DNA of 64,000 bases from Gordonia asplenii. GTDB lineage: Bacteria; Actinomycetota; Actinomycetes; Mycobacteriales; Mycobacteriaceae. Location of the stretch: contig NZ_JABBNB010000006.1 of the NCBI RefSeq assembly GCF_012933505.1, positions 62,001 through 126,000 of the forward strand, given 5' to 3'. A program made the position numbers and the translations under genes. Position 1 is the stretch's first letter, and the number at the start of each line of letters is the position of its first letter. A model generated the notes under the pieces. It made no database searches, had not been told where the DNA came from, and worked only from the letters and a program-made list of their open reading frames with translations. Of the stretch, positions 54,981-63,485 are shown piece after piece.

Positions 54981-55556
54981 TCAGCCGAGTACACAATCGC
55001 CGCAGACTGCTGCCGTGTCACCGCTGACACGGTAGATGAGGCAGCAGCTGCGGCGACGGTATCCTGCTCCGGCTCGCCCGGATTCGACGCCGGGTCGGGC
55101 CAGAATCGAATCCGCGGCGCTGAACGCCGACCGTGCAACGTTCGGAGACGCGCGCGCAATCATCTGCGCTGCGCTGTTCGCCGCCGACGCGACGTTGCCT
55201 TCGAGGACTTTGCGGCTCACATCCAGTCGCGTGGCCACCGTTTCGGTGAGGTGTCCGATCAGCGAGTCGTGCCATTGATCGTCGCCGTGCTCGGCTATCG
55301 CGATCGACAGCGGGTAGGGCCCGCCCAGCCGATCCTGCCAATGCAGGTCTTCGGGCAGTAGCGACATCGCCGGGGCGCCGAACCCTTCGCGCGCCACCAA
55401 CGGTGCGATGACGCGAGCGACCAATCCCAGGTGGGTCACCGACGCTGCGACCCGGAGTTCGACGCTCGGCGCGTCGTCGGGCAGCCCTGTCGCCAAGGCG
55501 CGCCGGACACGGTTCACGCGTGCAAACAGGACGTCGTCGTGCAGCAGTGTGCTCAT
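54981..55556 (-). CDS. FhuF-like (2Fe-2S)-binding protein
   Basis: A 191-residue protein resembling ferric-siderophore reductase FhuF. The terminal cysteines C171-C172, C185 and C188 (CC-x12-C-x2-C) are the unusual FhuF-type ligand set for a [2Fe-2S] cluster. The N-terminal part has no other motif. FhuF reduces iron released from siderophores; here a role with cobalt or corrinoid reduction is conceivable, given its position between two cobalamin-controlled cbtBA modules. It is on the same strand as cbtA2, 84 bp downstream of that gene. Confidence 0.78.
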   Translation of the reverse strand: MSTLLHDDVLFARVNRVRRALATGLPDDAPSVELRVAASVTHLGLVARVIAPLVAREGFGAPAMSLLPEDLHWQDRLGGPYPLSIAIAEHGDDQWHDSLIGHLTETVATRLDVSRKVLEGNVASAANSAAQMIARASPNVARSAFSAADSILARPGVESGRAGAGYRRRSCCLIYRVSGDTAAVCGDCVLG

Positions 55557-55640
55557 CGGTTCCCACGACGCGCGGGGAGGCGACCCGAGCGTGTGGATTT
55601 CGACGGTGAAGAACGGACCTAGCGAGGTGATGCGGGCATC

Positions 55641-56567
55641 CTACCTGCTCGCCGAACTGGTCAGCGGGACCTCGTTGCTGGGTTGCCCGGATTCGGTCGC
55701 CTTACCACCGACCAGCCGTTCCATCAGCGCGCCGAAAATAACTGCGGTGATCAGCCAGATCAGAGCCTGATTGATCAGTGAGTACCAGCGGAATTTCCAC
55801 AGCGCGTCGGCGTCGAACCCGGGATAGACGATCTGCCCGGGTGCAATCGTCTTGCCGTCGACCGTGAGCGGCGTCGAAAGGATGTTGGTGATGGGTTGCG
55901 GAGTCTCGGTCGCGGCACGCGCGAATCCGAACTCACCGGCGTGATCCACGTTCGCCGACAAGTCGCCCAGGGAGGGGAGGAGGCCGACGACGAGTCCGTA
56001 CAGGACGAGGAAACCGAGGCAGCTGACGAGCACTGCACGGAAGCGACCGATGCGCGGTGTGAGCCGGTAGGCGGCGATCACCGTCAAGCCGAGCAGGATC
56101 AGCGATACCGCGACCATCGTCAGGTACAGCTCGCCGCGGGTATGGATCGTGAAGTCGTGGCCGATCGCCGGCGGGTTTGCCGGGTACTTCACGAATGGCA
56201 GCAGATAGACGCCGAGAAAACCGAAACCGCAGATCATCCACGCCAATGTCTGGGCTCGTATCGCGAAACGTCCCTGCAATGCCAGATAGGCCACGGCGAC
56301 GAGCGCGCCCATCGCGATCGAGAAACCGATGATGCCGGTCGCAATTCCGAACGTCGACTGGATCGAACGACTGAAGATCTCCGGTCCGTCGGCCTCGAGT
56401 GGGCGTCCGGCAGCCTGGTTCAGCGCATTGAGGATGTCGCCGCGACCCGACTCGTAGTCGATCGCCTTGTCGATGACCGGTTCGGCGAAGATCTTCGCGA
56501 AGATGAATCCGATGATTCCCGCAATCAGGCCGGCGAAAGCTCCGCGGCCGATGACACGCAATTCCAT
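55641..56567 (-). CDS. cbtA: CbtA cobalt transporter subunit, copy 2
   Basis: A 308-residue membrane protein of the CbtA family with about seven helices. It shares with copy 1 the start GAFAGLIAGIIGFIFAKIFAEPVIDKAIDYESGRGD, the PANPPAI motif and QIVYPGF. It is 38 residues longer because of an insertion near residues 205-235 and a longer C-tail. It lacks the THEHEHE cluster of copy 1. It forms an operon with cbtB2 (36 bp upstream) under riboswitch 2. Substrate is inferred to be cobalt. Confidence 0.86.
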   Translation of the reverse strand: MELRVIGRGAFAGLIAGIIGFIFAKIFAEPVIDKAIDYESGRGDILNALNQAAGRPLEADGPEIFSRSIQSTFGIATGIIGFSIAMGALVAVAYLALQGRFAIRAQTLAWMICGFGFLGVYLLPFVKYPANPPAIGHDFTIHTRGELYLTMVAVSLILLGLTVIAAYRLTPRIGRFRAVLVSCLGFLVLYGLVVGLLPSLGDLSANVDHAGEFGFARAATETPQPITNILSTPLTVDGKTIAPGQIVYPGFDADALWKFRWYSLINQALIWLITAVIFGALMERLVGGKATESGQPSNEVPLTSSASR

Positions 56568-56603
56568 GTTCTGTTGTCCCCGTGTGGTTTCAGTGACGTG
56601 GCT

Positions 56604-56831
56604 TCAGTGGCAAGGGAATCCGAGGAAGTGGCGGGAGTCGTGTACCCATTCGTGGACGACCATTGTCTTTCCGAAGACCGAGGACATTCCCTCATCGACG
56701 CCGATGAAGTAGTACGCGAGCAGAGCCAGCAACACGGTGATCGTCAGAATCGTGACTACACGGGCGGTGGAGAGGGCCTCGCCCGAGGCGGCAGCGTCGA
56801 TCCTGGGTGCCGGCGAAACATGGCTGGTCAT
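56604..56831 (-). CDS. cbtB: CbtB cobalt transporter subunit, copy 2
   Basis: A 75-residue protein with one helix (about 22-44) and the C-terminal signature VVHEWVHDSRHFLGFPCH, nearly the same as copy 1. GGAGGAG lies 6 nt before the ATG at 56831. It is the first gene after riboswitch 2, with cbtA2 next. The paired modules run towards each other. Confidence 0.87.
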   Translation of the reverse strand: MTSHVSPAPRIDAAASGEALSTARVVTILTITVLLALLAYYFIGVDEGMSSVFGKTMVVHEWVHDSRHFLGFPCH

Positions 56832-56881
56832 TTGAAACTCCTCCGTGGGGTTATGCGCCCCAAATAAGGTCGGCTACGTTG

Positions 56882-56974
56882 ATGACGGCGACGTATCTGA
56901 CTCATCCGATCCGTGAATCGGATACACAGTGGCGCAACCGTCCCGGAGTCGCACCGGGTTCCGTGGGCCGTCAT
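56882..56974 (-). promoter_or_regulatory. Cobalamin riboswitch 2 (upstream of cbtB2)
   Basis: Read leftward: outer stem ATGACGGC (56974-56967) pairs with GCCGTCAT (56889-56882). Inside are GGAACCCGGTGCGACTCCGGGACGG, CGCCACTGTG and a GAGTCAGATA segment, the conserved B12-riboswitch core. The cbtB2 ATG is about 50 nt downstream. It is a second, independently diverged copy of the switch at 53783. Nothing else is seen between 56975 and the next gene at 57183. Confidence 0.85.
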
Positions 56975-57182
56975 ATGTGAGTCAAGGTGACCACGGCTCT
57001 TCGAGCCGCGTCAAGATGATGTCTGCTTTGCGTCGAATGTCTACGAACATCGGGGATGATGGTCCGTCGTGCGGCTAAACCGCAGACCCGTCTGGACATC
57101 GAACATCCCCGCCTGACAGAGTTGGGACATGAACTGGAACGTGTTCCTCTCTTGGGGAACGCGCTGATTTCGAGGAGCCTGA

Positions 57183-58409
57183 ATGTTCGAGTGGTCCGAA
57201 GAAGACTTGATGGTGCGCGACGCGCTGCGCGGGTTCATCGACAAAGAGGTGCGGCCGCATATCGACGAATTGGAGACCGGACAGCTCCCACCGTACGACA
57301 TCACCCGAAAGATGCTGTCCACCTTCGGTATCGATGCGATGAACCGTGAGGCATTGGAGAAAGAACTCGAGGCGGAGGAGTCCGGGGAGGAGCGCCGGTC
57401 AAGCGGACCGGGCAGTCTCGGGGGCTCGATGTTCCTCATTTTGAACATGGAGATGGCCGGAGTGAGTCTCGGCATCATCGCGTCGATGGGCGTGTCGATG
57501 GGACTGACCGTGTCGACCATCAAGTCCCGCGGCACGCTGGCGCAGAAGAAGCGCTGGCTGCCCGAGCTGGTCACGATGGAGAAGGTCGGCGCGTGGGCGA
57601 TCACCGAACCCGACAGCGGCTCCGACGCCCTCGGCGGCATGAAGACCACCGTGCGCCGCGACGGCGACGGCGGCTACATCCTCAAGGGGCAGAAGACGTT
57701 CATCACCAACGGGCCGTACGCGGACACGATGGTGGTGTTCGCCAAGCTCGACGAGGGCGACGACACCCCGATGCGTGACCGCAAGGTGCTGACCTTCGTG
57801 CTCGACGCCGGGATGGACGGCCTCACCCAGGGCAAGCCGTTCAAGAAGATGGGCATGATGAGCTCACCCACCGGTGAACTGTTCTTCGACGACGTCCGGG
57901 TCGGGGCGGATCGTCTGCTCGGCGAGACCGAGGACACCGGCAGCGACAAGCGCGGCGGCGACTCGGCCAAGCAGGGGTTCACCGCCGAGCGCATCGGCAT
58001 CGCCGCACTGTCGCTGGGAATCATCAATGAGGCACAACGGCTTTCGATCGACTACGCCAAGACGCGCAAGCTGTGGGGCCAGGAGATCGGGCAATTCCAG
58101 CTCATCCAGCTCAAGCTGGCCGAGATGGAGGTCGCCCGTCTTAACGTGCAGAACATGCTGTTCGTCGCGATGGAGGCCGCGAAGGCGGGCAAGCCGCCCA
58201 CGCTCGCGCAGGCGTCGGCGATGAAACTGTATTCCTCGCGGGCCGCAACCGAAGTCGCGATGGAAGCGGTGCAGCTGTTCGGCGGCAACGGTTACATGGC
58301 CGAATATCGGGTGGAGCAGCTCGCGCGTGACGCGAAGTCGTTGATGATCTACGCGGGCAGCAACGAGATTCAGGTGACGCACGTGGCCAAGGGGTTGTTG
58401 CGAGGATAG
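57183..58409 (+). CDS. Acyl-CoA dehydrogenase
   Basis: A 408-residue FAD-dependent acyl-CoA dehydrogenase. Recognisable are the ITEPDSGSD FAD-binding segment, QKTFITNG, the arginine-rich RKLWGQEIGQFQLIQ helix and the C-terminal IYAGSNEIQVTH. The usual catalytic glutamate in IYEGT is alanine here (A391), while E269 in GFTAERIGIAALSLG occupies the place of the alternative base used by isovaleryl-CoA and long-chain dehydrogenases. A branched or long-chain substrate is therefore more likely than short-chain. The start is the ATG after GAGGAG. Confidence 0.88.
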   Translation: MFEWSEEDLMVRDALRGFIDKEVRPHIDELETGQLPPYDITRKMLSTFGIDAMNREALEKELEAEESGEERRSSGPGSLGGSMFLILNMEMAGVSLGIIASMGVSMGLTVSTIKSRGTLAQKKRWLPELVTMEKVGAWAITEPDSGSDALGGMKTTVRRDGDGGYILKGQKTFITNGPYADTMVVFAKLDEGDDTPMRDRKVLTFVLDAGMDGLTQGKPFKKMGMMSSPTGELFFDDVRVGADRLLGETEDTGSDKRGGDSAKQGFTAERIGIAALSLGIINEAQRLSIDYAKTRKLWGQEIGQFQLIQLKLAEMEVARLNVQNMLFVAMEAAKAGKPPTLAQASAMKLYSSRAATEVAMEAVQLFGGNGYMAEYRVEQLARDAKSLMIYAGSNEIQVTHVAKGLLRG

Positions 58410-58440
58410 GTCACGGCGAGGTCGGGGTGGGTTCTTCGTC

Positions 58441-58735
58441 TCACCGACCCCTCGTTACACCGAAGCTCGTTCCTCGCTTCGGCACTCGGGGAGCGGGGTG
58501 GTGGCGAGTGCGCGGCGGGGGTGTCTCGTTTCGGGACTCGGGGACCGCGGTGGTGGCGAGAGCGCGGCCGCGGGTGTCTCGCTTCGGCACTGGGGAGCGG
58601 GGTGGTGGCGAGAGCGCGGCCGCGGGTGTCTCGCTTCGGCACTCGGGGAGCGGGGTGGTGGCGAGTGCGCGGCGGGGGTGTCTCGCTTCGGCACTCGGGG
58701 AGCGGGGTGGTGGCGAGTGCGCGGCGGGGCGCCCT
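58441..58735. repeat. Imperfect tandem repeats of CTCGCTTCGGCACTCGGGGAGCGGGG (locus 2)
   Basis: The 58410-58733 gap contains five copies with ~52-nt period (starts near 58473, 58524, 58578, 58630 and 58682), alternating with GTGGTGGCGAGTGCGCGGCGGG. It opens with CCCCTCGTTACACCGAAGCTCGT, as in the locus at 48091. The units end just before the matB stop codon. The intervening pieces are also repeated, so this is not a CRISPR array. No coding potential is supported. Confidence 0.75.
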
Positions 58736-60245
58736 ACCCGGTGAACAGGTCGCCGTAGGTCTTGCGCAGCTCGGCCTTTTGCACCTTGCCCATCACGTTG
58801 CGCGGCAGGGCGTCGACGATCCGCACGGCTCGGGGTTGTTTGAAACGCGCGAGATCGGGGGCGACGAACGCGAGGATGTCGTCGGCGTCGGGTCGGGTGT
58901 TGGGCGCGGGCACGACGACGGCCACCACGGTCTCGCCGAAGTCCGGGTGCGGTACGCCGATCACCGCGGACTCGAGAACCATCGGGTGCGCGTCGATACG
59001 CTCCTCGATCTCCTTCGGATACACGTTGAAGCCGCCGGAGATCACCAGGTCCTTGTCGCGCCCGACGATGCAGAGGTAGCCGTCCTCGTCGAAGCGGCCC
59101 ACGTCACCGGTGATGAAGTATCCGTCGGGCCGGAACTCGGCCGCGGTCTTCTCCGGCAGACGCCAGTAGCCGGCGAAGACGTTGGGTCCGCGGACCTCGA
59201 TGCTGCCGACCTCGCCGTCGGGCAGGCGCTCGCCGGTCTGGCCGTCGACGATGCGGATCTCGGTGCCGGGCAACGCCTTGCCGACCGTGCCGGACTTGCG
59301 CGGACCGCCCGAGTAGGGGTTCGACGAGTTCATCCCGGTCTCGGTCATTCCGTAACGCTCCAGGATGGCGTGCCCGGTACGCTCGGCGAACGCCTCCTGG
59401 TCGCTGGCGAGCAGCGGCGCCGAACCGGATACGAACAATCGCATCGACGCCGTCGACTCACGGGTCAGTCGCTCGTCGCCCAGGAGTCGGGTGTAAAAGG
59501 TCGGCACGCCCATCAAGACGGTTGCGCGCGGGAGCAGACCGAGCACGGCGTCGAGGTCGAATTTCGGCAGGAAGAACGCCGACGCCCCCGTGGTGAGCGT
59601 CATGTTCATCGCCACGAACAAGCCGTGGACGTGGAAGATCGGCAGCGCGTGGATCAGCCGATCGTCGGCGGTGAACTCCCAGAACGCGACCAGGACGGCG
59701 CAGTTGGACGCGAGATTCCCGTGGGTCAGCACCGCGCCCTTGGAGCGGCCGGTGGTCCCCGACGTGTACAGGATGGCGGCCGGTTCCTCCGCGGTGGCCG
59801 GATAGACCTCGGAGTTGTGCTCGGAGCTGCTCAGGAGAGTGCCGTCGCCGTCGGTGCCGAGCGTCTCGACGACGAGAGCGTCGTCGGCGCGCGGGGCGTA
59901 CTCGGCGAGTCGTTCCGGTGCGCACACCAGCACCCGCGGTTGCGCGTCGGTCAAGAAGTGGTCCATCTCCGCGCCGGTGTAGGCGGTGTTGAGCGGCAGG
60001 AACACGCCGCCGATCGCAAGCACGGCGAGATACAGCGCGATGGCTTCGGGTGATTTGCCGACCTGCATCGCCACTCGGTCGCCGGGCGCGACGCCGTCGG
60101 CGCGCAGACGAGCCGCGATCTGATGCACGGTCTGCGCGGTCTGGGCGTACGAGATCGTCCGGCCGTCGGGGAGCTCGAACAGCGTCGCGTCGGGGCGTTC
60201 GGCGACGCGGTCGGTGAAGGACTGGTAGATGCTGCGAAATGTCAT
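58734..60245 (-). CDS. matB: Malonyl-CoA synthetase (acyl-CoA ligase, MatB-like)
   Basis: A 503-residue AMP-forming acyl-CoA ligase. The P-loop YTSGTTGRSKG is at about 160-170, YGMTETGM lies in the adenylation core, and the C-terminal domain carries the catalytic lysine in PRNVMGKVQK. Adenylation of a carboxylate followed by CoA transfer is expected. Malonate specificity is inferred from malonyl-CoA decarboxylase 32 bp upstream and a FadR/GntR regulator next to it, the known matRABC gene grouping. The ATG at 60245 fits the family; a longer frame is unlikely. The gene ends beside tandem repeats. Confidence 0.85.
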   Translation of the reverse strand: MTFRSIYQSFTDRVAERPDATLFELPDGRTISYAQTAQTVHQIAARLRADGVAPGDRVAMQVGKSPEAIALYLAVLAIGGVFLPLNTAYTGAEMDHFLTDAQPRVLVCAPERLAEYAPRADDALVVETLGTDGDGTLLSSSEHNSEVYPATAEEPAAILYTSGTTGRSKGAVLTHGNLASNCAVLVAFWEFTADDRLIHALPIFHVHGLFVAMNMTLTTGASAFFLPKFDLDAVLGLLPRATVLMGVPTFYTRLLGDERLTRESTASMRLFVSGSAPLLASDQEAFAERTGHAILERYGMTETGMNSSNPYSGGPRKSGTVGKALPGTEIRIVDGQTGERLPDGEVGSIEVRGPNVFAGYWRLPEKTAAEFRPDGYFITGDVGRFDEDGYLCIVGRDKDLVISGGFNVYPKEIEERIDAHPMVLESAVIGVPHPDFGETVVAVVVPAPNTRPDADDILAFVAPDLARFKQPRAVRIVDALPRNVMGKVQKAELRKTYGDLFTG

Positions 60246-60277
60246 GCGGTGGTTGCCTTTCGGGGACGTCGGTGGGT

Positions 60278-61546
60278 TCAGGCGGGTTGCGGCGCGGACA
60301 TCGGTCCATCGACGGCGATGGTGCGGTGGCGCGCGAACTCCTCGTGCCGTCGCTCCAGCTGGTCGGGGCGGTAGTCGTAGTTGATCATCGCGCCGTACGA
60401 CTCCCGCCACGCCGCGGACGACATATTGGCCGGCCAGTCCAGGCGCCAGGCGGCCGCGCCGTTGCTGAGATGGAACCGGGCGACCGAATCGAGGGGACGC
60501 CCGTCGGCCCGCCGTTCGACGGTGATGTAGCGCGTCAAAGCTCGCAGCAGCCCGGGCCGAAGTCGGGCGCGCTCGGCGGAGTTCAGCTCCGCTATGCCGC
60601 CGAACTGCTCCAATTCCGTTGTCAGGCAGCGAAGTTCAGCGTCATCCTGCGCGTCGAGCCAGCGACGGAACCCGGGGATCGGCGACAGCGTGACGAATCG
60701 TCGCAGATGGGGGAGTTGCCCGCGGACCTGCTCGATGACCTGCTTGATGAGCAAGCCGCCGAACGACACGCCGGCCAGCCCGTCGAGGGCGTTGCTGATC
60801 GAGTAGAGGGCCGCGGTGTCTGCGGTGTCGGGGTCGATCGGCGGGGCGTCGTCGAGCAGCGGTCCGATGGCGTCGGGAACGCCTACGACGAGCGCGACTT
60901 CGACGAAGACCAGCGGCACGTCGCCGGTCGCGGGGTGCAGGAACGCGTAGATGCGCCGGTCGGGCGGCTCGAGGCGCCGGGTGATCGCGCCGGCGTCCGC
61001 CATCGGGTGGACCTTCTCATACCGTCGGAGGTTGTCACGCAGTGCCGACGGAGAGTCGGCGACGACCTCCTCCAGCCGGAGGAAACCGCGGTTGAACCAG
61101 GAGGTCAGCAAGTGGTGGAAGTCGTGGTCGAGGGGACGCAACTCCGGATGGGCGGGCAGCTGTCGGCGTAGGTCCGACCGCATGTCGGTGAGGATCAGGG
61201 TCGCGCCGTCGGCGTGGTTGAGTCGGCGCAGGAGTTGTTGGCGCGCGGGTTCGACGACGTCGAACAGCCCAACCATCTCGGCGGTGCCGTTGGAGCCGCG
61301 TGCCAGGGCGTCCTCCCAGCGTCGAAACGACGTGCGCACGGCGTCGGCGTCGACGTCGTACCGTTCGGTGATGTGGGTGAAGAACGCGACTCGATCGGTG
61401 TCGTCGAGGGTCGCGTAGACGGCCAGGGCCCGCGTCGCGAGCGCTCGCATGGATGCGTCGCCGACGTCGCTCATCAGGGTCGCGCAGAGTGATTCCAACT
61501 CGTCGAGGCCGGTGGGCGTGGTGCTGTCAGCTGTGCGGTGCTGCAT
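60278..61546 (-). CDS. matA: Malonyl-CoA decarboxylase
   Basis: A 422-residue malonyl-CoA decarboxylase, converting malonyl-CoA to acetyl-CoA and CO2. The N-terminal half is helical. The catalytic half contains the SISNALDGLAGVSFGGLLIKQV stretch with the catalytic serine, LSPIPGFRRWL, and H359 in FHLSNGA, the catalytic histidine. Full length. With matB it forms a leftward malonate catabolism operon, divergent from matR across a perfect TGTTATATATAACA palindrome. The start is ATG at 61546. Confidence 0.93.
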   Translation of the reverse strand: MQHRTADSTTPTGLDELESLCATLMSDVGDASMRALATRALAVYATLDDTDRVAFFTHITERYDVDADAVRTSFRRWEDALARGSNGTAEMVGLFDVVEPARQQLLRRLNHADGATLILTDMRSDLRRQLPAHPELRPLDHDFHHLLTSWFNRGFLRLEEVVADSPSALRDNLRRYEKVHPMADAGAITRRLEPPDRRIYAFLHPATGDVPLVFVEVALVVGVPDAIGPLLDDAPPIDPDTADTAALYSISNALDGLAGVSFGGLLIKQVIEQVRGQLPHLRRFVTLSPIPGFRRWLDAQDDAELRCLTTELEQFGGIAELNSAERARLRPGLLRALTRYITVERRADGRPLDSVARFHLSNGAAAWRLDWPANMSSAAWRESYGAMINYDYRPDQLERRHEEFARHRTIAVDGPMSAPQPA

Positions 61547-61589
61547 GTCGCAGTCCTTCCCGAGGCTCCGATGTATGCGTACGCCTCGC

Positions 61590-61603
61590 TGTTATATATA
61601 ACA
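61590..61603. promoter_or_regulatory. MatR operator palindrome
   Basis: TGTTATATATAACA, a perfect 14-bp palindrome 44 bp upstream of matA and about 90 bp upstream of matR. It is the size expected for a FadR/GntR-family dimer site between divergently transcribed malonate genes. A TATAAA-like -10 lies at about 61616. Confidence 0.65.
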
Positions 61604-61691
61604 AGAACCATAGGGTATAAAACAAGAGAGTGCCAGAGGTTTCTGAACAGAAGCGTCGGCGACGACCTGAGGACGACCACGGAGGACGAGC

Positions 61692-62354
61692 ATGAGGAGC
61701 ATCTCGGAGTCGCAGCGGGTACGCGACGCGATCGAGAACGCCGTGGTCGAGGGCAGATACCGGCCGGGGCAGCGGCTCGATCCGGCCCGGTTGGAGAGCG
61801 AGTTCGGCTGCTCACGCACGCCCATCCGGGAGGCCATGCAGGCGCTCGAGCGGTCGGGGTTGGTGCGGATCCGCCCCAAACAGGGCACCTACGTCACCGA
61901 ACTGGGAGTCACCGAACTGGCGGAGAGGTTCGAGGTGATGGCCGAACTCGAGGGGATGGCGGCCCGGCTGGCGGCCCGGCGCATCGAATCGGGGGCGTTG
62001 GCGGATCTCGAACGGGCGATGATCGAGTGCGAGACGTTCGCCCACGCCGGCGATGCCGACGGCTACTACTACGCCAACGCCCGATTTCACGACGTGATCA
62101 ACGACGCGTGCGGCAACGACTTCCTGCGTCGTCAGAGTGTCGCGCTGACGCGAGTGCTGCAGCCCTATCGTCGGCTTCAATTGCGTGTTCCCGACCGGAT
62201 GCGGCGATCGTTGTCCGAACATCGCGAGATCGCCGACGCCGTCGCGAGCGGGGACGCGCACGCCGCCGAAGAGGCCGCGCGTGCGCACGTCCTGGTCCAG
62301 GCCGAGGAATTCGGCCATCTGGTCGACACGTTGCGCCGACTGTCGGCGGAGTGA
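61692..62354 (+). CDS. matR: GntR-family regulator (FadR-type), probable MatR
   Basis: A 220-residue GntR regulator. The winged helix is at residues 7-70 (LESEFGCSRTPIREAMQALERSGLVRIRPKQGTYV), and the C-terminal FCD/FadR-type all-helical ligand domain has the metal-binding-type residues of the group (ARFHDVI and SLSEHREIADAV). It is divergent from matA-matB and likely represses them in the absence of malonate or malonyl-CoA. A perfect palindrome sits in between. The ATG at 61692 has a GAGGA upstream. Confidence 0.88.
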   Translation: MRSISESQRVRDAIENAVVEGRYRPGQRLDPARLESEFGCSRTPIREAMQALERSGLVRIRPKQGTYVTELGVTELAERFEVMAELEGMAARLAARRIESGALADLERAMIECETFAHAGDADGYYYANARFHDVINDACGNDFLRRQSVALTRVLQPYRRLQLRVPDRMRRSLSEHREIADAVASGDAHAAEEAARAHVLVQAEEFGHLVDTLRRLSAE

Positions 62355-62369
62355 TCGGCCGGGCGGCGA

Positions 62370-63296
62370 TCAGGACTGCGCGAAGTCGCGCTTGCACAAC
62401 TCGATGAATGCCGCGGCCCGGCCGGTCAGCCGAATACCCGAGAGATGGGCGATGACCAGTTCGAGCGCGGGCACGTCGTCGGTGAGTTCGAGGACGGCTA
62501 CCTCGTGGCCGTCATACGTGAGGTTGTGCTCCGGCCGCTGATTGAGGATGGAGAATCCGAATCCGTGTGCCACGAGCGAGCGAACCGTCTCGTAACCGGT
62601 GCTGCGGAACCGAATCTGCGGGGTGAATCCGGCACGTCGGGGAAGTGACAGGAAGTACTCCCGACTGTGCGGAAGGTCGAGGAGCACCATCGGATCGTTG
62701 GCGAATTCGCTCAACGACGCCTCGCGGCGACCCTCCAACACGACCGGATGCGTCGGGGACACGATCACGTAGGGTTTGGCCAATCGCAGTGGTTGATAGG
62801 TGATGCCCTCATTGCGCTCGAAGCCGTACATCAGCGCCAATTCGCACTCGCCGTCGCGCAGCAGCCGCGTCAGACTCTCGTGTTCCCCTTCGACGACGTT
62901 CATCCGCACCTGCGGGAACCGCTGCTCGTACTCGCCGAGCAACTTGGGCAGACCGAAGGGTGCGATCGTGGAGAAGCAGCCGATTGTGAGGTCGCCGATC
63001 AACGCATTGCCAAGGCGCGCAGCCGAATCCGCCAACTCGATCGAGTGCGCCAAGAAGCCGCGCAACTCCTGGAAGAAGTTGCGTCCGGCAGTCGTCAGGA
63101 CCAGCCCGCGTGCATGCTGACGGATGAGGAGCTGGACGCCGAGTTCCTTCTCCAGCTGGGCGATCGCGGTCGACACCGCCGACTGCGAAACCATCAACGT
63201 CTTCGCCGCGGCGGTCATGCTGCCGAGCTCGGCCGCAGCGGCGAAATAGCGGAGCTGAACCAGCGTGAACGACGGATCCTTAGGGGCTGTCATCAT
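62370..63296 (-). CDS. LysR-family transcriptional regulator
   Basis: About 308 residues. The N-terminal winged helix is at residues 8-65 (SMTAAAKTLMVSQSAVSTAIAQLEKELGVQLL). The two-lobed substrate-binding domain follows, with VSPTHPV and GYETVRSLVAHGFGFSIL segments. It is divergent from the APC permease at 63486 and probably activates it in response to its substrate. The first codons read GTG-ATG-ATG; ATG 63296 is taken. Ends 15 bp from matR, tail to tail. Confidence 0.88.
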   Translation of the reverse strand: MMTAPKDPSFTLVQLRYFAAAAELGSMTAAAKTLMVSQSAVSTAIAQLEKELGVQLLIRQHARGLVLTTAGRNFFQELRGFLAHSIELADSAARLGNALIGDLTIGCFSTIAPFGLPKLLGEYEQRFPQVRMNVVEGEHESLTRLLRDGECELALMYGFERNEGITYQPLRLAKPYVIVSPTHPVVLEGRREASLSEFANDPMVLLDLPHSREYFLSLPRRAGFTPQIRFRSTGYETVRSLVAHGFGFSILNQRPEHNLTYDGHEVAVLELTDDVPALELVIAHLSGIRLTGRAAAFIELCKRDFAQS

Positions 63297-63386
63297 CACT
63301 CTTTCCGATGGGATTCATCGATTAGATCACTAGGGCGCAGTCGTTGAGCCTCGGGCGGTGCGCGATCCGTACACATCATCGATGAA

Positions 63387-63397
63387 ATTGATTCAAT
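63387..63397. promoter_or_regulatory. Possible LysR binding site
   Basis: ATTGA-T-TCAAT (an 11-bp dyad) between the LysR gene and the permease. An ATCGATGAA copy at 63379-63387 is the reverse complement of TTCATCGAT near 63313. Such T-N11-A-like dyads are typical LysR targets, but the assignment is tentative. Confidence 0.4.
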
Positions 63398-63485
63398 GCA
63401 CAGATTATCTGCGCTGTACGCATTGTGGCGTCGATGTCAACGTATGACGTATGACACAGTTCGTCCAGCCCGTCGAGGTAGCCGC

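Noticed and set aside
58473..58735. CRISPR array
   Set aside because: Spacers between the repeated units are themselves repeats, and the units are imperfect with GC-rich palindromic ends; no cas genes.
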